Origin: Comamonadaceae bacterium UBA4962
GTDB lineage: Bacteria > Pseudomonadota > Gammaproteobacteria > Burkholderiales > Burkholderiaceae_C
Reading direction: 5' to 3'
DNA length: 64,000 bases
Assembly: GCA_002397315.1 (NCBI GenBank)
Contig: DHAE01000029.1
Span: 207,053-271,052, forward strand
The position numbers were made by a program, and so were the translations under genes. Numbering within the stretch: position 1 is the stretch's first letter; the number at the start of each line of letters is the position of its first letter. The notes beneath the pieces were generated by a model. The model searched no databases, had not been told where the DNA came from, and saw nothing but the letters and a program-made list of their open reading frames with translations. This document shows, piece by piece, positions 1 through 8,189 of this stretch.

Positions 1-916
1 CGGCTACCGCTCGATGGCGAGCGTGCAGAGCTCGCTGGTGATGGTGCCGATCTTCGAGTTCGGCACCGAGGCGCAGAAGCAGAAGTACCTGCCCAAGCTC
101 GCGAGCGGCGAATGGATCGGCTGCTTCGGCCTGACCGAGCCCGACCATGGCTCGGATCCCGGCAGCATGGCCACGCGGGCCTACAAGACGGCCGGCGGCT
201 ACAAGCTCAAGGGCAGCAAGATGTGGATCACCAACAGCCCGATCGCCGACGTGTTCGTCGTCTGGGCGAAGGAGGTGAGCGAGGCCGGCGCCGTGGGCCC
301 GATCCGCGGCTTCGTGCTGGAAAAGGGCATGCAGGGCCTTACGGCGCCGGCCATCCACGGCAAGGTGGGCCTGCGCGCCTCGATCACCGGTGAGATCGTG
401 ATGGACGACGTGTTCGTGCCCGAAGAGAACGCCTTCCCCGAGGTGCAGGGCCTGAAGGGCCCGTTCACCTGCCTGAACAGCGCGCGCTACGGCATCGCCT
501 GGGGCGCCCTCGGCGCGGCCGAGTTCTGCTGGCACACCGCCCGCCAGTACACGCTGGACCGCAAGCAGTTCGGCCGCCCCCTCGCCGCCAACCAGCTCAT
601 CCAGAAGAAGCTGGCCGACATGCAGACCGAGATCGCGATCGGCCTGCAGGCCTGCCTGCGCCTGGGCCGCATGAAGGACGAGGGGACGGCCGCCGTGGAG
701 GCCACCTCCATCATCAAGCGCAACAGCTGCGGCAAGGCGCTGGACATCGCCCGCATGGCGCGCGACATGATGGGCGGCAACGGCATCAGCGACGAGTTCG
801 GCGTGGCGCGCCACCTGGTGAACCTGGAGGTGGTGAACACCTACGAGGGCACGCACGACGTGCATGCGCTGATCCTGGGCCGGGCCCAGACGGGCATCGC
901 CGCGTTCGCGAACTGA
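1..916 (+). CDS. gcdH: Glutaryl-CoA dehydrogenase, 3' part (5' end outside window)
   Basis: FAD-dependent oxidation and decarboxylation of glutaryl-CoA to crotonyl-CoA in lysine/tryptophan/glutarate degradation. The reading frame is already open at base 2, so the first roughly 90-100 residues are missing. The visible part carries the acyl-CoA dehydrogenase signature CFGLTEPDHGSDPGSM and, near the C-terminus, YEGTHDVHALILGR. Its Glu (codon 845-847) is the usual catalytic base, and the YEGTHDVH form is typical of glutaryl-CoA dehydrogenases rather than short-chain enzymes. The CoA-transferase gene begins 11 bases after the stop, which supports a shared glutarate pathway transcript. Confidence 0.9.
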   Translation, partial: GYRSMASVQSSLVMVPIFEFGTEAQKQKYLPKLASGEWIGCFGLTEPDHGSDPGSMATRAYKTAGGYKLKGSKMWITNSPIADVFVVWAKEVSEAGAVGPIRGFVLEKGMQGLTAPAIHGKVGLRASITGEIVMDDVFVPEENAFPEVQGLKGPFTCLNSARYGIAWGALGAAEFCWHTARQYTLDRKQFGRPLAANQLIQKKLADMQTEIAIGLQACLRLGRMKDEGTAAVEATSIIKRNSCGKALDIARMARDMMGGNGISDEFGVARHLVNLEVVNTYEGTHDVHALILGRAQTGIAAFAN

Positions 917-927
917 TCGAAGGCGCC

Positions 928-2229
928 ATGGACTCGGCCCCGCTCCGCTCCTCTCCGTCTGCCTCCGCGCCCGCGCCCGCTCCGGCCGCAGGCGCGCTCG
1001 CCGGCATCCGGGTACTCGATCTCTCGCGCGTGCTCGCCGGGCCGTGGTGCACGCAGGTGCTGGCGGACCTGGGCGCGGACGTGGTCAAGGTGGAGCGCCC
1101 GGGCACCGGCGACGACACGCGCCAGTGGGGCCCGCCCTTCCTGAAGGATGCCGAAGGCCGCGATACGGACCAGGCCGCGTATTTCACGGCCTGCAACCGC
1201 AACAAGCGCTCCGTCACCATCGACATGGCCCATCCGGAAGGCCAGGCGCTGCTGCGCGCCATGGCGATGGAGGCGGACGTGGTGGTGGAGAACTTCAAGG
1301 TGGGCGGGCTGCGGCAATACGGCCTCGACCACGAAAGCCTGCGGGCGCTGAACCCGCGGCTCATCTACTGCTCGGTGACGGGCTTCGGGCAGACCGGGCC
1401 GTATGCCCCGCGCGCCGGCTACGACCTGATGGTGCAGGCCATGACCGGCCTGATGGACATCACCGGCCGGGCCGACGGCGAGCCGGGCGGCGGGCCGCTG
1501 CGCGTCGGCGTGGCGGTGATCGACCTGTTCACGGGCCTGTATGCCAGCAACGCCATCCTGGCGGCGCTGCACGTGCGGCAGAGCACCGGCGAAGGCCAGC
1601 ACATCGACATGGCGCTGCTGGACGTGGGCATGGCGGTGCTGGCCAACCAGGCGGCGGGCTTCCTGGCCACGGGTGAATCACCCCGGCGCCAGGGCAACAG
1701 CCACCCGAGCCTCGTGCCCTACCAGGACTTTCCCACGGCCGACGGCGCCATGCTGCTGGCCATCGGCAACGACGGCCAGTTCGCGCGCTTCTGCGCGGCC
1801 ATCGGCCGGCCGGAGTGGGCCACGGACGCGCGGTTCGCCACCAACACGCTGCGCGTGCAGCACCGCGCCGAACTGGTGCCGCTCATGGAAGCCGTGACGC
1901 GCACGCGCACCACCGCGCAGTGGGTGGCGCTGCTGGAAGACAAGGCCGTGCCCTGCGGCCCGATCAACAGCATCGCCCAGGCGTTCGACGACCCGCAGGT
2001 GCGCGCGCGCGGCCTGGCGGTGGAATTGCCGCGCCGGTCCGACGGCAGCGCGGGCGAGGACGGCATCGCCACCGTGCGCGGCGTGGCCAGCCCGCTGCGG
2101 CTGTCGGCCACGCCGCCCGTGCTGCGCAACGCGCCGCCGGCCCTGGGGCAGCACACCGAAGAGGTGCTGGCCGAAATGGGGATGGACGCCGCCGCCGTGG
2201 CCCGGCTGCGCGAAGCCGGCGTGGTGTAA
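928..2229 (+). CDS. CaiB/BaiF family III CoA-transferase (probably succinyl-CoA:glutarate CoA-transferase)
   Basis: 433 residues, the usual size for the family. After an Ala/Pro-rich N-terminal tail of about 25 residues the conserved core starts (GIRVLDLSRVLAGPW, LADLGADVVKVERPG). The expected catalytic Asp lies in RAGYDLMVQAM at about residue 166; in this family it forms a mixed anhydride with the acyl group. It lies 11 bases behind a glutaryl-CoA dehydrogenase gene, so activation of glutarate with succinyl-CoA is the most likely reaction. That substrate is inferred from context; other dicarboxylates or carnitine-type substrates are possible. A more internal start that trims the low-complexity N-terminus cannot be excluded. 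Confidence 0.85.
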   Translation: MDSAPLRSSPSASAPAPAPAAGALAGIRVLDLSRVLAGPWCTQVLADLGADVVKVERPGTGDDTRQWGPPFLKDAEGRDTDQAAYFTACNRNKRSVTIDMAHPEGQALLRAMAMEADVVVENFKVGGLRQYGLDHESLRALNPRLIYCSVTGFGQTGPYAPRAGYDLMVQAMTGLMDITGRADGEPGGGPLRVGVAVIDLFTGLYASNAILAALHVRQSTGEGQHIDMALLDVGMAVLANQAAGFLATGESPRRQGNSHPSLVPYQDFPTADGAMLLAIGNDGQFARFCAAIGRPEWATDARFATNTLRVQHRAELVPLMEAVTRTRTTAQWVALLEDKAVPCGPINSIAQAFDDPQVRARGLAVELPRRSDGSAGEDGIATVRGVASPLRLSATPPVLRNAPPALGQHTEEVLAEMGMDAAAVARLREAGVV

Positions 2230-2455
2230 CGGGAGAGCGCGGCCTCGCCTGCCGCGACGGCGCGGGTGCAGGCCCGTGGCGACGGCCGTGTCGCGGCGCG
2301 CGCCGACAGACGGCAGCGGCCCGGTCAACCAAAATGGAGGCTGGCGCGTCACACTGGCGTCATCCTTCGCCCGGCCGGCGGTTTGCCGGCCCGGGTGCCG
2401 TCCACCGCGGACCGGCCCGATCCGTCGCCGAGCCGCCCTGCCGCGAGAGAGCCCC

Positions 2456-3016
2456 ATGCGCACACCTGCCCTCCTCCTCAGAACCCTGGCCGCCACCCTG
2501 CTGGTCGCCACGGCCGCGGGCTGTGCCGCGCCCGGCGATCCGTACTACGGCAATTACGGATATGGTTCCGGCGCGGTCTACGGCAACAGCTATCCCGCCA
2601 GCCCGTCCTATCCGTATGGCGGATACGGCAGCTACGGCAGCGCCGTCACGGTCTACGAGCAGCCCACGTACGTCGTGCCCCGGCCAGGCTATCCCGTGGT
2701 CGTGCCGGGCCCAGGCTACGCCGTGCGGCCGAATCCCTGGGACGACCACTGGCGCGAGCGTCGCGACCGCGACGACCGGGACCGTGCCTGGCGCGAACGG
2801 CGCGACCGTGAAGCGTGGGAGGCGCGCGAGCGCGAACGGGAACGGCAGCGGGAACGCGACCGGGACCGCGCCCGGGTGCCCGGCCCGTCGCTCAGCGGCA
2901 CCTTGCAGGACGAAGCCCGCCGCCAGGGCGAACAGCAGCGCTGGCGCGACGAGATGCGGTCGCAGGGCCGCCTGCCGCCGCAGGAAGCGCCGAACCGCCT
3001 CTTCCAGAGGCCCTGA
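2456..3016 (+). CDS. Small exported/lipoprotein-like protein, Tyr/Gly-rich then Arg/Asp/Glu-rich
   Basis: 186 residues from the ATG at 2456. An upstream in-frame start at 2276 would put an Arg/Pro-rich non-signal stretch in front, so I reject it. The N-terminus is a secretion signal ending TAAGCAAP, a plausible but not perfect lipobox (Ala rather than Leu at -3). Residues about 25-70 are Tyr/Gly/Ser/Pro-rich, and about 85-140 are a dense charged region of alternating Arg, Asp and Glu, likely helical. No enzyme motif is visible and I do not recognise the function. It precedes another envelope-type small gene in the same direction by 22 bases. Confidence 0.6.
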   Translation: MRTPALLLRTLAATLLVATAAGCAAPGDPYYGNYGYGSGAVYGNSYPASPSYPYGGYGSYGSAVTVYEQPTYVVPRPGYPVVVPGPGYAVRPNPWDDHWRERRDRDDRDRAWRERRDREAWEARERERERQRERDRDRARVPGPSLSGTLQDEARRQGEQQRWRDEMRSQGRLPPQEAPNRLFQRP

Positions 3017-3038
3017 ACGGTCACGAAAGCCCCCTGCA

Positions 3039-3752
3039 ATGAGCGATCCCGACGCACGGGCACCCGTTCATCGAGTCCGGAAGCAGGCAGGTGCCTTGCG
3101 CTGCGCCGGCCTGGCCGCGGCGCTGTGGCTGGCGGGTGCGACCGTCCAGGCCCAGGTGCTGCGCTGCACCGATCCCGCCACCGGCCAGGTGACGTATACG
3201 GACGGCAGTTGCGACCGCGGCACGTCCGCGCGCGAGGTGGAGCGGCGCAAGACGCCCGAGGAGATCGCACAGGAACGCGAACAGGCGCGTGCCGCGCTGG
3301 AGGCCCAACGCCTGCGCCAGCAGGCCGACGCGCTCGCGGCCCAGCAGCAGGCGCAGCGCGACGCGCAGGAAGCCCGCGCCCGTGCACGCGCCGGACGCGA
3401 GGTGTCCACCGACCCGGCGCGCTCGCCCGAGTGCGCACGGTCGCGCCGCCAGCTCGACCGCGTCGCGGCCGAACCGGGCCAGGGCAGCTACGACGCGCAG
3501 GCCCGCCTGTCGGCCGCGCAACGGCAGATGGAACTCGACTGCCTGGGCTCCGCCGGCTATGCGCAGGTGGAACGCTCGCGCGGCCATGGTGGCGCCACCT
3601 ACGGCACGCAGGACGTCTACGTGCCGCCCGTGGTGGTGGTGCCGCGGCATCCCGTCGTCGTGCAGCCGGCCGTGCCCGTGCCCAAGCCTCCGGGCACGCA
3701 GTGCAACGTGTTCCGGTGCTACGACGGCAACGGGAACATCTATCCGCGTTGA
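3039..3752 (+). CDS. DUF4124-domain exported protein
   Basis: 237 residues. A basic N-terminus and hydrophobic segment form a signal peptide (cleavage near VQAQVL). It is followed directly by the DUF4124 pattern: LRCTDPATGQVTYTDGSC with the Cys pair and Tyr-Thr-Asp. The middle (about residues 70-120) is a long Ala/Gln/Arg/Glu coiled-coil-like helix. A Cys-containing segment, a Val/Pro-rich stretch (VVVVPRHPVVVQPAVPVP) and a last Cys pair around CNVFRCYDGNGN follow. The family is common in beta- and gammaproteobacteria and of unknown function. The open frame extends far upstream, but the ATG at 3039 is the one that gives the signal peptide. The dispersed repeat at 3751-3858 begins at its stop codon. 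Confidence 0.65.
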   Translation: MSDPDARAPVHRVRKQAGALRCAGLAAALWLAGATVQAQVLRCTDPATGQVTYTDGSCDRGTSAREVERRKTPEEIAQEREQARAALEAQRLRQQADALAAQQQAQRDAQEARARARAGREVSTDPARSPECARSRRQLDRVAAEPGQGSYDAQARLSAAQRQMELDCLGSAGYAQVERSRGHGGATYGTQDVYVPPVVVVPRHPVVVQPAVPVPKPPGTQCNVFRCYDGNGNIYPR

Positions 3753-3858
3753 GAACGGCCCACACGACCCTTCTGGCGTCGTTGCCGCATCTTGTCGTAC
3801 TGCTCTCCCTGCCTGCGGTGCAGCGCCTCGACAGAACCGCTTCGCTGGGTCGTTTCAG
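3751..3858 (-). repeat. Dispersed repeat copy A (pairs with 49376-49483)
   Basis: Read on the minus strand, this stretch aligns without gaps to 49376-49483 on the plus strand. My hand count gives 84 identical columns of 108. The best blocks are CAGCGAAGCGGTT and AAGATGCGGCAACGACGCC. It fills the whole space between two convergent genes, from the stop codon of the DUF4124 gene to the stop codon of the SDR gene. Both copies keep one open frame with the peptide pattern HRRQ..QY.KMRQRR.KG.V.RSQ, but no start codon or ribosome site is evident. I do not recognise the repeat family. Confidence 0.75.
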
Positions 3859-4799
3859 CCGCTCCCAGTACCTCGCAATCCCTCGCCCACGGTCGCATAG
3901 CGCAGCCGCACCCGCAACTCCTTCGCGAGCCGCGTGGCATCGAGCCGGCGCGATTCGCCCATGAAGCTCAGCAGCATCGGCGAGAGCTCCTCGCGCGCCT
4001 GGGCGCGCGTGATCCTGCGCGGGCGCGGCAGGCCGTACAGGTCGGCGGCGAGGTCGAAGTAGTCGCCCATCTTCAGGTCGCTCGCGTCGCTCACGTGGTA
4101 GATGCGCTGCGGCCGGCCGCGCCAGAGCGCCGCCACGCAGGCGCGGGCGAGGTCGTCGGCATGGATGTGGTTGGTGTACACGTCGTCCTCATGCGCCAGC
4201 GCGGGCGTGCCGCGGCGCAGCCGGGCCTCGGGCGTGCCGCCTTCGCGGTCGGGTGCGTAGATGCCGGGAATGCGCAGCACGCTCGCGCGCACCCCTGCCC
4301 GGCCGAGGTGGCGCACGGCGCGCTCGGCATGCACGCGGCGCTGGGCGCGGGGCGTGGCGGGCGCGACGGGCCGCGTCTCGGGCACCAGGGCGCCGCCGCA
4401 GTCGCCGTACACCCCGCTGGTCGAGCCATACACCAGAGCGCGCGGCAGGCCGCGCAGCCGCAGCACGCGCGCCAGGGCCACGGTGCGCGGGTCGGTCCAC
4501 CACGCGGTGCCCGCATCGCGCTCCCCGGGCGGTGGCGCCAGGTGCAGCACCCGCGTGGCGAGGCCCGCGAGGCGCCGCAGGGTGCGCACGTCGTCCAGAT
4601 CGCCCACGAGCGGCACGGTGCCGGCCGCGCGCAGTTCGGCCACGCGCGCGGCGCTGGAGGTGAGCGCGAGCACGCGCGGCCGCGGTGCGCCCTGCCCCGC
4701 CTTCAACGTTCGCACGGCGCGCATGCCCACGTCGCCGCAGCCGACGATGAGCACACGTTCGCGGCGAAAGCGCGCCGGCAGCGCGCCGAGGGGGTTCAT
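3855..4799 (-). CDS. SDR/NAD(P)-dependent epimerase-like protein
   Basis: 314 residues from MNPLGALPARF, whose ATG directly precedes the dinucleotide-binding strand RVLIVGCGDVG (a GxGxxG-type Rossmann motif). Downstream are VYGSTSGVYGDCGG, the usual Ser/Thr-Tyr region of extended SDRs, and RIPGIYAPDREGG. Proteins of this type are annotated as NAD-dependent epimerase or YeeZ-like, and the substrate is unknown. A start 13 codons further upstream (4838) would overlap the leader of the divergent reductase gene, so I prefer 4799. Only 56 bases separate its start from the divergent ferredoxin reductase, so the two probably share a control region. It converges on the DUF4124 gene through the dispersed repeat. 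Confidence 0.75.
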   Translation of the reverse strand: MNPLGALPARFRRERVLIVGCGDVGMRAVRTLKAGQGAPRPRVLALTSSAARVAELRAAGTVPLVGDLDDVRTLRRLAGLATRVLHLAPPPGERDAGTAWWTDPRTVALARVLRLRGLPRALVYGSTSGVYGDCGGALVPETRPVAPATPRAQRRVHAERAVRHLGRAGVRASVLRIPGIYAPDREGGTPEARLRRGTPALAHEDDVYTNHIHADDLARACVAALWRGRPQRIYHVSDASDLKMGDYFDLAADLYGLPRPRRITRAQAREELSPMLLSFMGESRRLDATRLAKELRVRLRYATVGEGLRGTGSG

Positions 4800-4855
4800 G
4801 TTTGAGGGCAAAATCCAGTTCCGGCAACGATGAGACACGCAAGGATAACGACCCC

Positions 4856-5929
4856 ATGACCACCGCAGCGACCGCCGCAGCTTCCCACCAGATCACCGTG
4901 CAGCCCAGCGGCCGCGCCTATGCCGCGCTGGCCGGCGAGACCCTGCTGGGCGCCGCGATCCGCAGCGGCGTCGGCCTGCCCTACGGCTGCAAGGACGGCG
5001 CCTGCGGCTCCTGCAAGTGCCGCAAGCTGAGCGGCTCGGTGGTGCACGGCGAACACCAGTCCAAGGCCTTGACGCCCGAGGAGGCCGACGCGGGCTTCGT
5101 GCTCACCTGCTGCGCCCAGCCGCTCACCGACGTGGTGCTGGAATCGCGCCAGGTGACCGACGAGAGCGCCTACCCCGTGAAGAAGATGCCCGTGCGCGTC
5201 TCCACCCTCACGCGCGCATCGCACGACGTGATGGTGGTGCGGCTGCAATTGCCCGCGGCCGATACGTTCCGCTACCACGCGGGCCAGTACGTCGAGTTCA
5301 TCCTGAAGGACGGCGCGCGCCGCGCCTATTCGATGGCCTGCGCGCCCCACACGCAGGAGGAAGCGCCGGGCATCGAACTGCACATCCGGCACATGCCGGG
5401 CGGCCGCTTCACCGACCACGTGTTCGGCGCCATGACGGAAAAGGAAATCCTGCGCGTGGAAGGCCCCTTCGGCAGCTTCTTCCTGCGCGAGGACAGCACC
5501 AAGCCGATCATCCTGCTCGCCTCGGGCACGGGCTTCGCCCCGGTGAAGGCGCTCATCGAGCACCTGCGCTTCAAGGGCATCGACCGGCCCGCCACGCTCT
5601 ACTGGGGCGGCCGGCGCCCGGCGGATCTCTACATGGACGCGTGGGTGCGGGAGCGCCTGGCCGACATGCCCCTGCTGCGCTACGTGCCGGTGGTGTCGAA
5701 CGCGCTGCCGGAAGACGGATGGACGGGCCGCACGGGCTTCGTGCACCAGGCGGTGATGGACGACCATGCCGACCTGTCGGGCCACCAGGTGTATGCCTGC
5801 GGCGCGCCCGTGGTGGTGGAGTCGGCGCGCAAGGCGTACAGCGCCGAGCGCGGGCTGCCGCCGGAGGAGTTCTACGCGGACGCCTTCACGTCCGAGGCCG
5901 ACAAGCACGGCGAGACCGTCGCGGCCTGA
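4856..5929 (+). CDS. 2Fe-2S ferredoxin-type NAD(P)H flavin reductase (CDP-6-deoxy-delta-3,4-glucoseen reductase-like)
   Basis: 357 residues. The ATG at 4856 is preceded by a good ribosome site, AAGGAT at 4841-4846. Domain order is an N-terminal plant-type ferredoxin with Cys45, Cys50, Cys53 (YGCKDGACGSCKCR) and Cys85/86 (LTCCAQP), then an FAD-binding barrel with RAYSMA, then an NAD(P) domain with LLASGTGFAPVKALIE and VYACGAPVVVESA. The enzyme moves electrons from NAD(P)H through FAD to the iron-sulfur cluster. In Comamonadaceae such genes are often named ascD-like although no sugar pathway is present. None is visible here either, so the physiological acceptor is unknown. Confidence 0.85.
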   Translation: MTTAATAAASHQITVQPSGRAYAALAGETLLGAAIRSGVGLPYGCKDGACGSCKCRKLSGSVVHGEHQSKALTPEEADAGFVLTCCAQPLTDVVLESRQVTDESAYPVKKMPVRVSTLTRASHDVMVVRLQLPAADTFRYHAGQYVEFILKDGARRAYSMACAPHTQEEAPGIELHIRHMPGGRFTDHVFGAMTEKEILRVEGPFGSFFLREDSTKPIILLASGTGFAPVKALIEHLRFKGIDRPATLYWGGRRPADLYMDAWVRERLADMPLLRYVPVVSNALPEDGWTGRTGFVHQAVMDDHADLSGHQVYACGAPVVVESARKAYSAERGLPPEEFYADAFTSEADKHGETVAA

Positions 5930-5980
5930 GCAACACCCGCTTCGGCGGCTCCCGGCACAGGCTGGGCGGGCCGAGGCGGA

Positions 5981-6328
5981 TCAGCCCATCGCACGGCACA
6001 TCTCGGCGCAGCGCCGGCACATGGCCGCGCAGGCCTGGCAATGCGCCATGTCGTGCCGGGCGCACTCGTTGGCGCAGGCGTCGCACAGGCGGGCGCAGAG
6101 CGCGCAGATTTCGTAGGCATGCGCGCTTTCGCGGGCCATGGCGGCGGCTGCCACGCGGCACAGGGCCGCGCAGTCCATGTCGAGCGCGATGCAGCGCACC
6201 ATGTGGCGCGGCTCGGGCTCGCGCAGGCAGGACGCCGCGCAGGTGTCGCAGGCATCGGCGCAATCGTTGCAGGCACGGATGCACTCGGCGTAGCGGGAGG
6301 GGGGAAGCGTGTTCTGGGATGTCTGCAT
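5981..6328 (-). CDS. Four-helix-bundle copper-binding/storage protein (Csp3-like)
   Basis: 115 residues with about 19 cysteines spaced along predicted helices (ECIRAC, CADACDTC, CALCARLCDAC, CQACAAMCRRC). This is the pattern of four-helix-bundle copper storage proteins, which hold many Cu(I) ions inside the bundle. No signal peptide is visible from the start at 6328, so a cytosolic Csp3-type protein is likely. GGAG lies upstream of this ATG. A longer frame to 6433 would add an Arg-rich tail and would place the start inside the -10-like element, so I reject it. It is divergent from a Bug-type binding protein gene. Confidence 0.8.
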   Translation of the reverse strand: MQTSQNTLPPSRYAECIRACNDCADACDTCAASCLREPEPRHMVRCIALDMDCAALCRVAAAAMARESAHAYEICALCARLCDACANECARHDMAHCQACAAMCRRCAEMCRAMG

Positions 6329-6432
6329 GCGGGATCTCCGGGAAGGGGATGCGGCCTGGGGCCGATGGACGCGGCGGGAATGCGTGCGGGCGATGGGCCC
6401 AACAGCCGAGCGCCGCCGCGCTCGATGTGTCA

Positions 6433-6438
6433 TTTATA
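6433..6438 (-). promoter_or_regulatory. Candidate -10 element for the copper-binding protein
   Basis: On the minus strand this reads TATAAA, in the only AT-rich patch (6425-6445) of the 184-base divergent gap. No good -35 lies 17 bases upstream. A half-site ACCTTGC upstream recalls metal-sensing MerR-family operators, but the second half is missing, so this is weak. Confidence 0.25.
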
Positions 6439-6512
6439 GAAATCGCCGCAAGGTGACGTTGTAGGACGCCGCACCGAAGCTCCCAGCGTCGGTAGCGCGG
6501 TTTTTCTGCACA

Positions 6513-7508
6513 ATGGCGGCCATGACGCACCGCAGACACTTCCTTCTCTCGGCGACGGCTGCTGCCGCCGCTTGTGTTTCCCCCCTGGCGATGGCCCAGG
6601 CCCCCGCGCACGACGCCCCCATCCGGCTCATCGTTCCCTACGCGCCGGGCGGCCCGCTCGACGCCACCGCCCGGCTGCTGGCCGAGCGCGTGCGCGATTC
6701 GCTGGGCACGGTGATCATCGACAACAAGGCCGGCGCCGGCGGCAACATCGGCGCGGACGCCGTGGCCAAGGCCGCGCCGGACGGCCTCACCATCGGCCTG
6801 GCGGCCACCGCCACGCACGCCGTGAACCCCTGGCTCTACAGCCGCATGCCCTACGACGCCGCCAAGGATTTCGCGGGCATCACGCAGATGGTCCGCGTGC
6901 CCAACGTGCTGGTGATGAACGCGGCCAAGGCCGAGCAGCTGAAGATCCACACCGTGGCCGACCTCATCGCCTACGCCAAGGCCAACCCGGCCAAGCTGAA
7001 CTACGGCAGCGGCGGCAACGGCAGCGCGGGCCACCTGGCCGGCGAGATGTTCAAGCAGCGCGCCGGCATCTACGCGCTGCACATCCCCTACCGCGGCGCG
7101 AGCCCGGCGCAGCTGGCACTGCTGGCGGGTGAAGTGGACTTCAACATCGACAACCTCGCCGCTGCCGCCCCGAACATCCGTGCCGGCAAGATCAAGGCGC
7201 TGGCCGTGACTTCGCTGCAGTCGAGCGCCATGCTGCCGGGCGTGCCGCCGCTGGCGGACACGTTCAAGGGCTTCTCGATCGACACGTGGTGGGGCCTCGT
7301 CGCTCCCGCGGGCACGCCGCGCCCGGTGATCGCCAAGCTGAACAAGGCCTTCGTGGCGGCGCTGAACGCACCGGAAACCAAGACGCGCTTCACGGCACTG
7401 ATGGCCGAGCCGGTGTCGTCCACGCCCGAGCAGTTCGATGCGTTCATGGCGTCCGAGCGCGCCAAGTACCAGCAACTGGTGAAGGCCTCCGGCGCCAAGG
7501 TGGACTGA
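6513..7508 (+). CDS. Bug-family tripartite tricarboxylate transporter substrate-binding protein
   Basis: Up to 331 residues; the start may equally be the second ATG at 6522 (MTHRRHFLLS). The N-terminus has a twin-basic/Sec signal ending AMAQAP. The mature protein has the Bug signatures IRLIVPYAPGGPLDATARLLA, DNKAGAGGNIGADAVAKAAPDG and the HIPYRGASPAQ strand. These periplasmic proteins bind carboxylates or related small molecules for TctAB-type transport or for signalling. No transporter subunits lie nearby, as is usual for the greatly expanded orphan Bug proteins of this bacterial group, so the ligand cannot be guessed. Confidence 0.85.
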   Translation: MAAMTHRRHFLLSATAAAAACVSPLAMAQAPAHDAPIRLIVPYAPGGPLDATARLLAERVRDSLGTVIIDNKAGAGGNIGADAVAKAAPDGLTIGLAATATHAVNPWLYSRMPYDAAKDFAGITQMVRVPNVLVMNAAKAEQLKIHTVADLIAYAKANPAKLNYGSGGNGSAGHLAGEMFKQRAGIYALHIPYRGASPAQLALLAGEVDFNIDNLAAAAPNIRAGKIKALAVTSLQSSAMLPGVPPLADTFKGFSIDTWWGLVAPAGTPRPVIAKLNKAFVAALNAPETKTRFTALMAEPVSSTPEQFDAFMASERAKYQQLVKASGAKVD

Positions 7509-7519
7509 TCGGTCCCACC

Positions 7520-7547
7520 GCCGGGCGTGGTTTGCACTGCGCCCGGC
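7520..7547. terminator. Candidate hairpin between convergent genes
   Basis: GCCGGGCG (7520-7527) and CGCCCGGC (7540-7547) pair perfectly around a 12-base loop, in the 112-base gap between the Bug gene and folK, which converge. There is no T-run, so it could be a weak or factor-dependent terminator. Confidence 0.3.
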
Positions 7548-7620
7548 CTACCGGCGGAGCGGCCACATGGTGGAAGCACCCTGCCTGCGCCCTGCCGGGA
7601 ACGTCGGCCGCAGCCCGCCG

Positions 7621-8169
7621 TCAAGCGCGTGCGGCGCGGTCGCTCCAGTCCGGGCCCTCGACGGCCTGCACGCGCTGACCGGCGACCCGCTGCAGGTCCT
7701 CGGCGGACACGCGGTGCGGCGCCACGTCGGCCAGCGGCAGGAGCACGAAGGCCCGCTCCAGGGCGCGGGGATGCGGTACCTGGAGCCGGGGCGAGGCGAT
7801 GCGCGCATGCCCATAGAACAGCAGATCCAGATCGAGCGTGCGCGGGGCATTGCGGTAGGGACGCTCGCGGCCCGCGGCCGCTTCCACGGCCTGCAGCGCA
7901 TCCAGCAGCGCGGGCGCGGTCAGCCCGGTGCAGAGGCGCACCACGGCATTGAGGAAATCGGGCCCCTGCGCATCCACCGGCGCACTCGCGTAGAGCGACG
8001 AAACCGCTTCGACGCGGGTCTCAGGTAGCGCGGCGAGAGACGCCACGGCCGAACGCAGCGCCGCGCGGGCATCGCCCAGGTTGGCGCCCAGGCCGATGCA
8101 TGCGGTGACCGGAGGGCGTGGAGAGCGCTGTGGCAACACGTGATTGCCGCCAGGCCCGTCCACGGTCAT
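7621..8169 (-). CDS. folK: 2-amino-4-hydroxy-6-hydroxymethyldihydropteridine pyrophosphokinase
   Basis: 182 residues from MTVDGPGGNH. It transfers pyrophosphate from ATP to hydroxymethyl-dihydropterin in folate synthesis. Visible motifs are the N-terminal CIGLGANLGD strand, FLNAVV, and the family signature RPYRNAPRTLDLDLLFYG with the metal-binding DLD, followed by VPHPR. The gene begins 20 bases after the pcnB stop, an arrangement seen in many beta- and gammaproteobacteria, so it is most likely the last gene of the hda-HAD-pcnB-folK transcript. The open frame continues upstream through pcnB in another frame, which is why the start was fixed at the ATG after the pcnB stop. Confidence 0.92.
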   Translation of the reverse strand: MTVDGPGGNHVLPQRSPRPPVTACIGLGANLGDARAALRSAVASLAALPETRVEAVSSLYASAPVDAQGPDFLNAVVRLCTGLTAPALLDALQAVEAAAGRERPYRNAPRTLDLDLLFYGHARIASPRLQVPHPRALERAFVLLPLADVAPHRVSAEDLQRVAGQRVQAVEGPDWSDRAARA

Positions 8170-8189
8170 GCGTGGCAGCGCCACTGCAC

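Noticed and set aside
2276..2455. 60-codon N-terminal extension of the lipoprotein-like gene
   Set aside because: It would bury the signal peptide; the ATG at 2456 gives a proper secretion signal.
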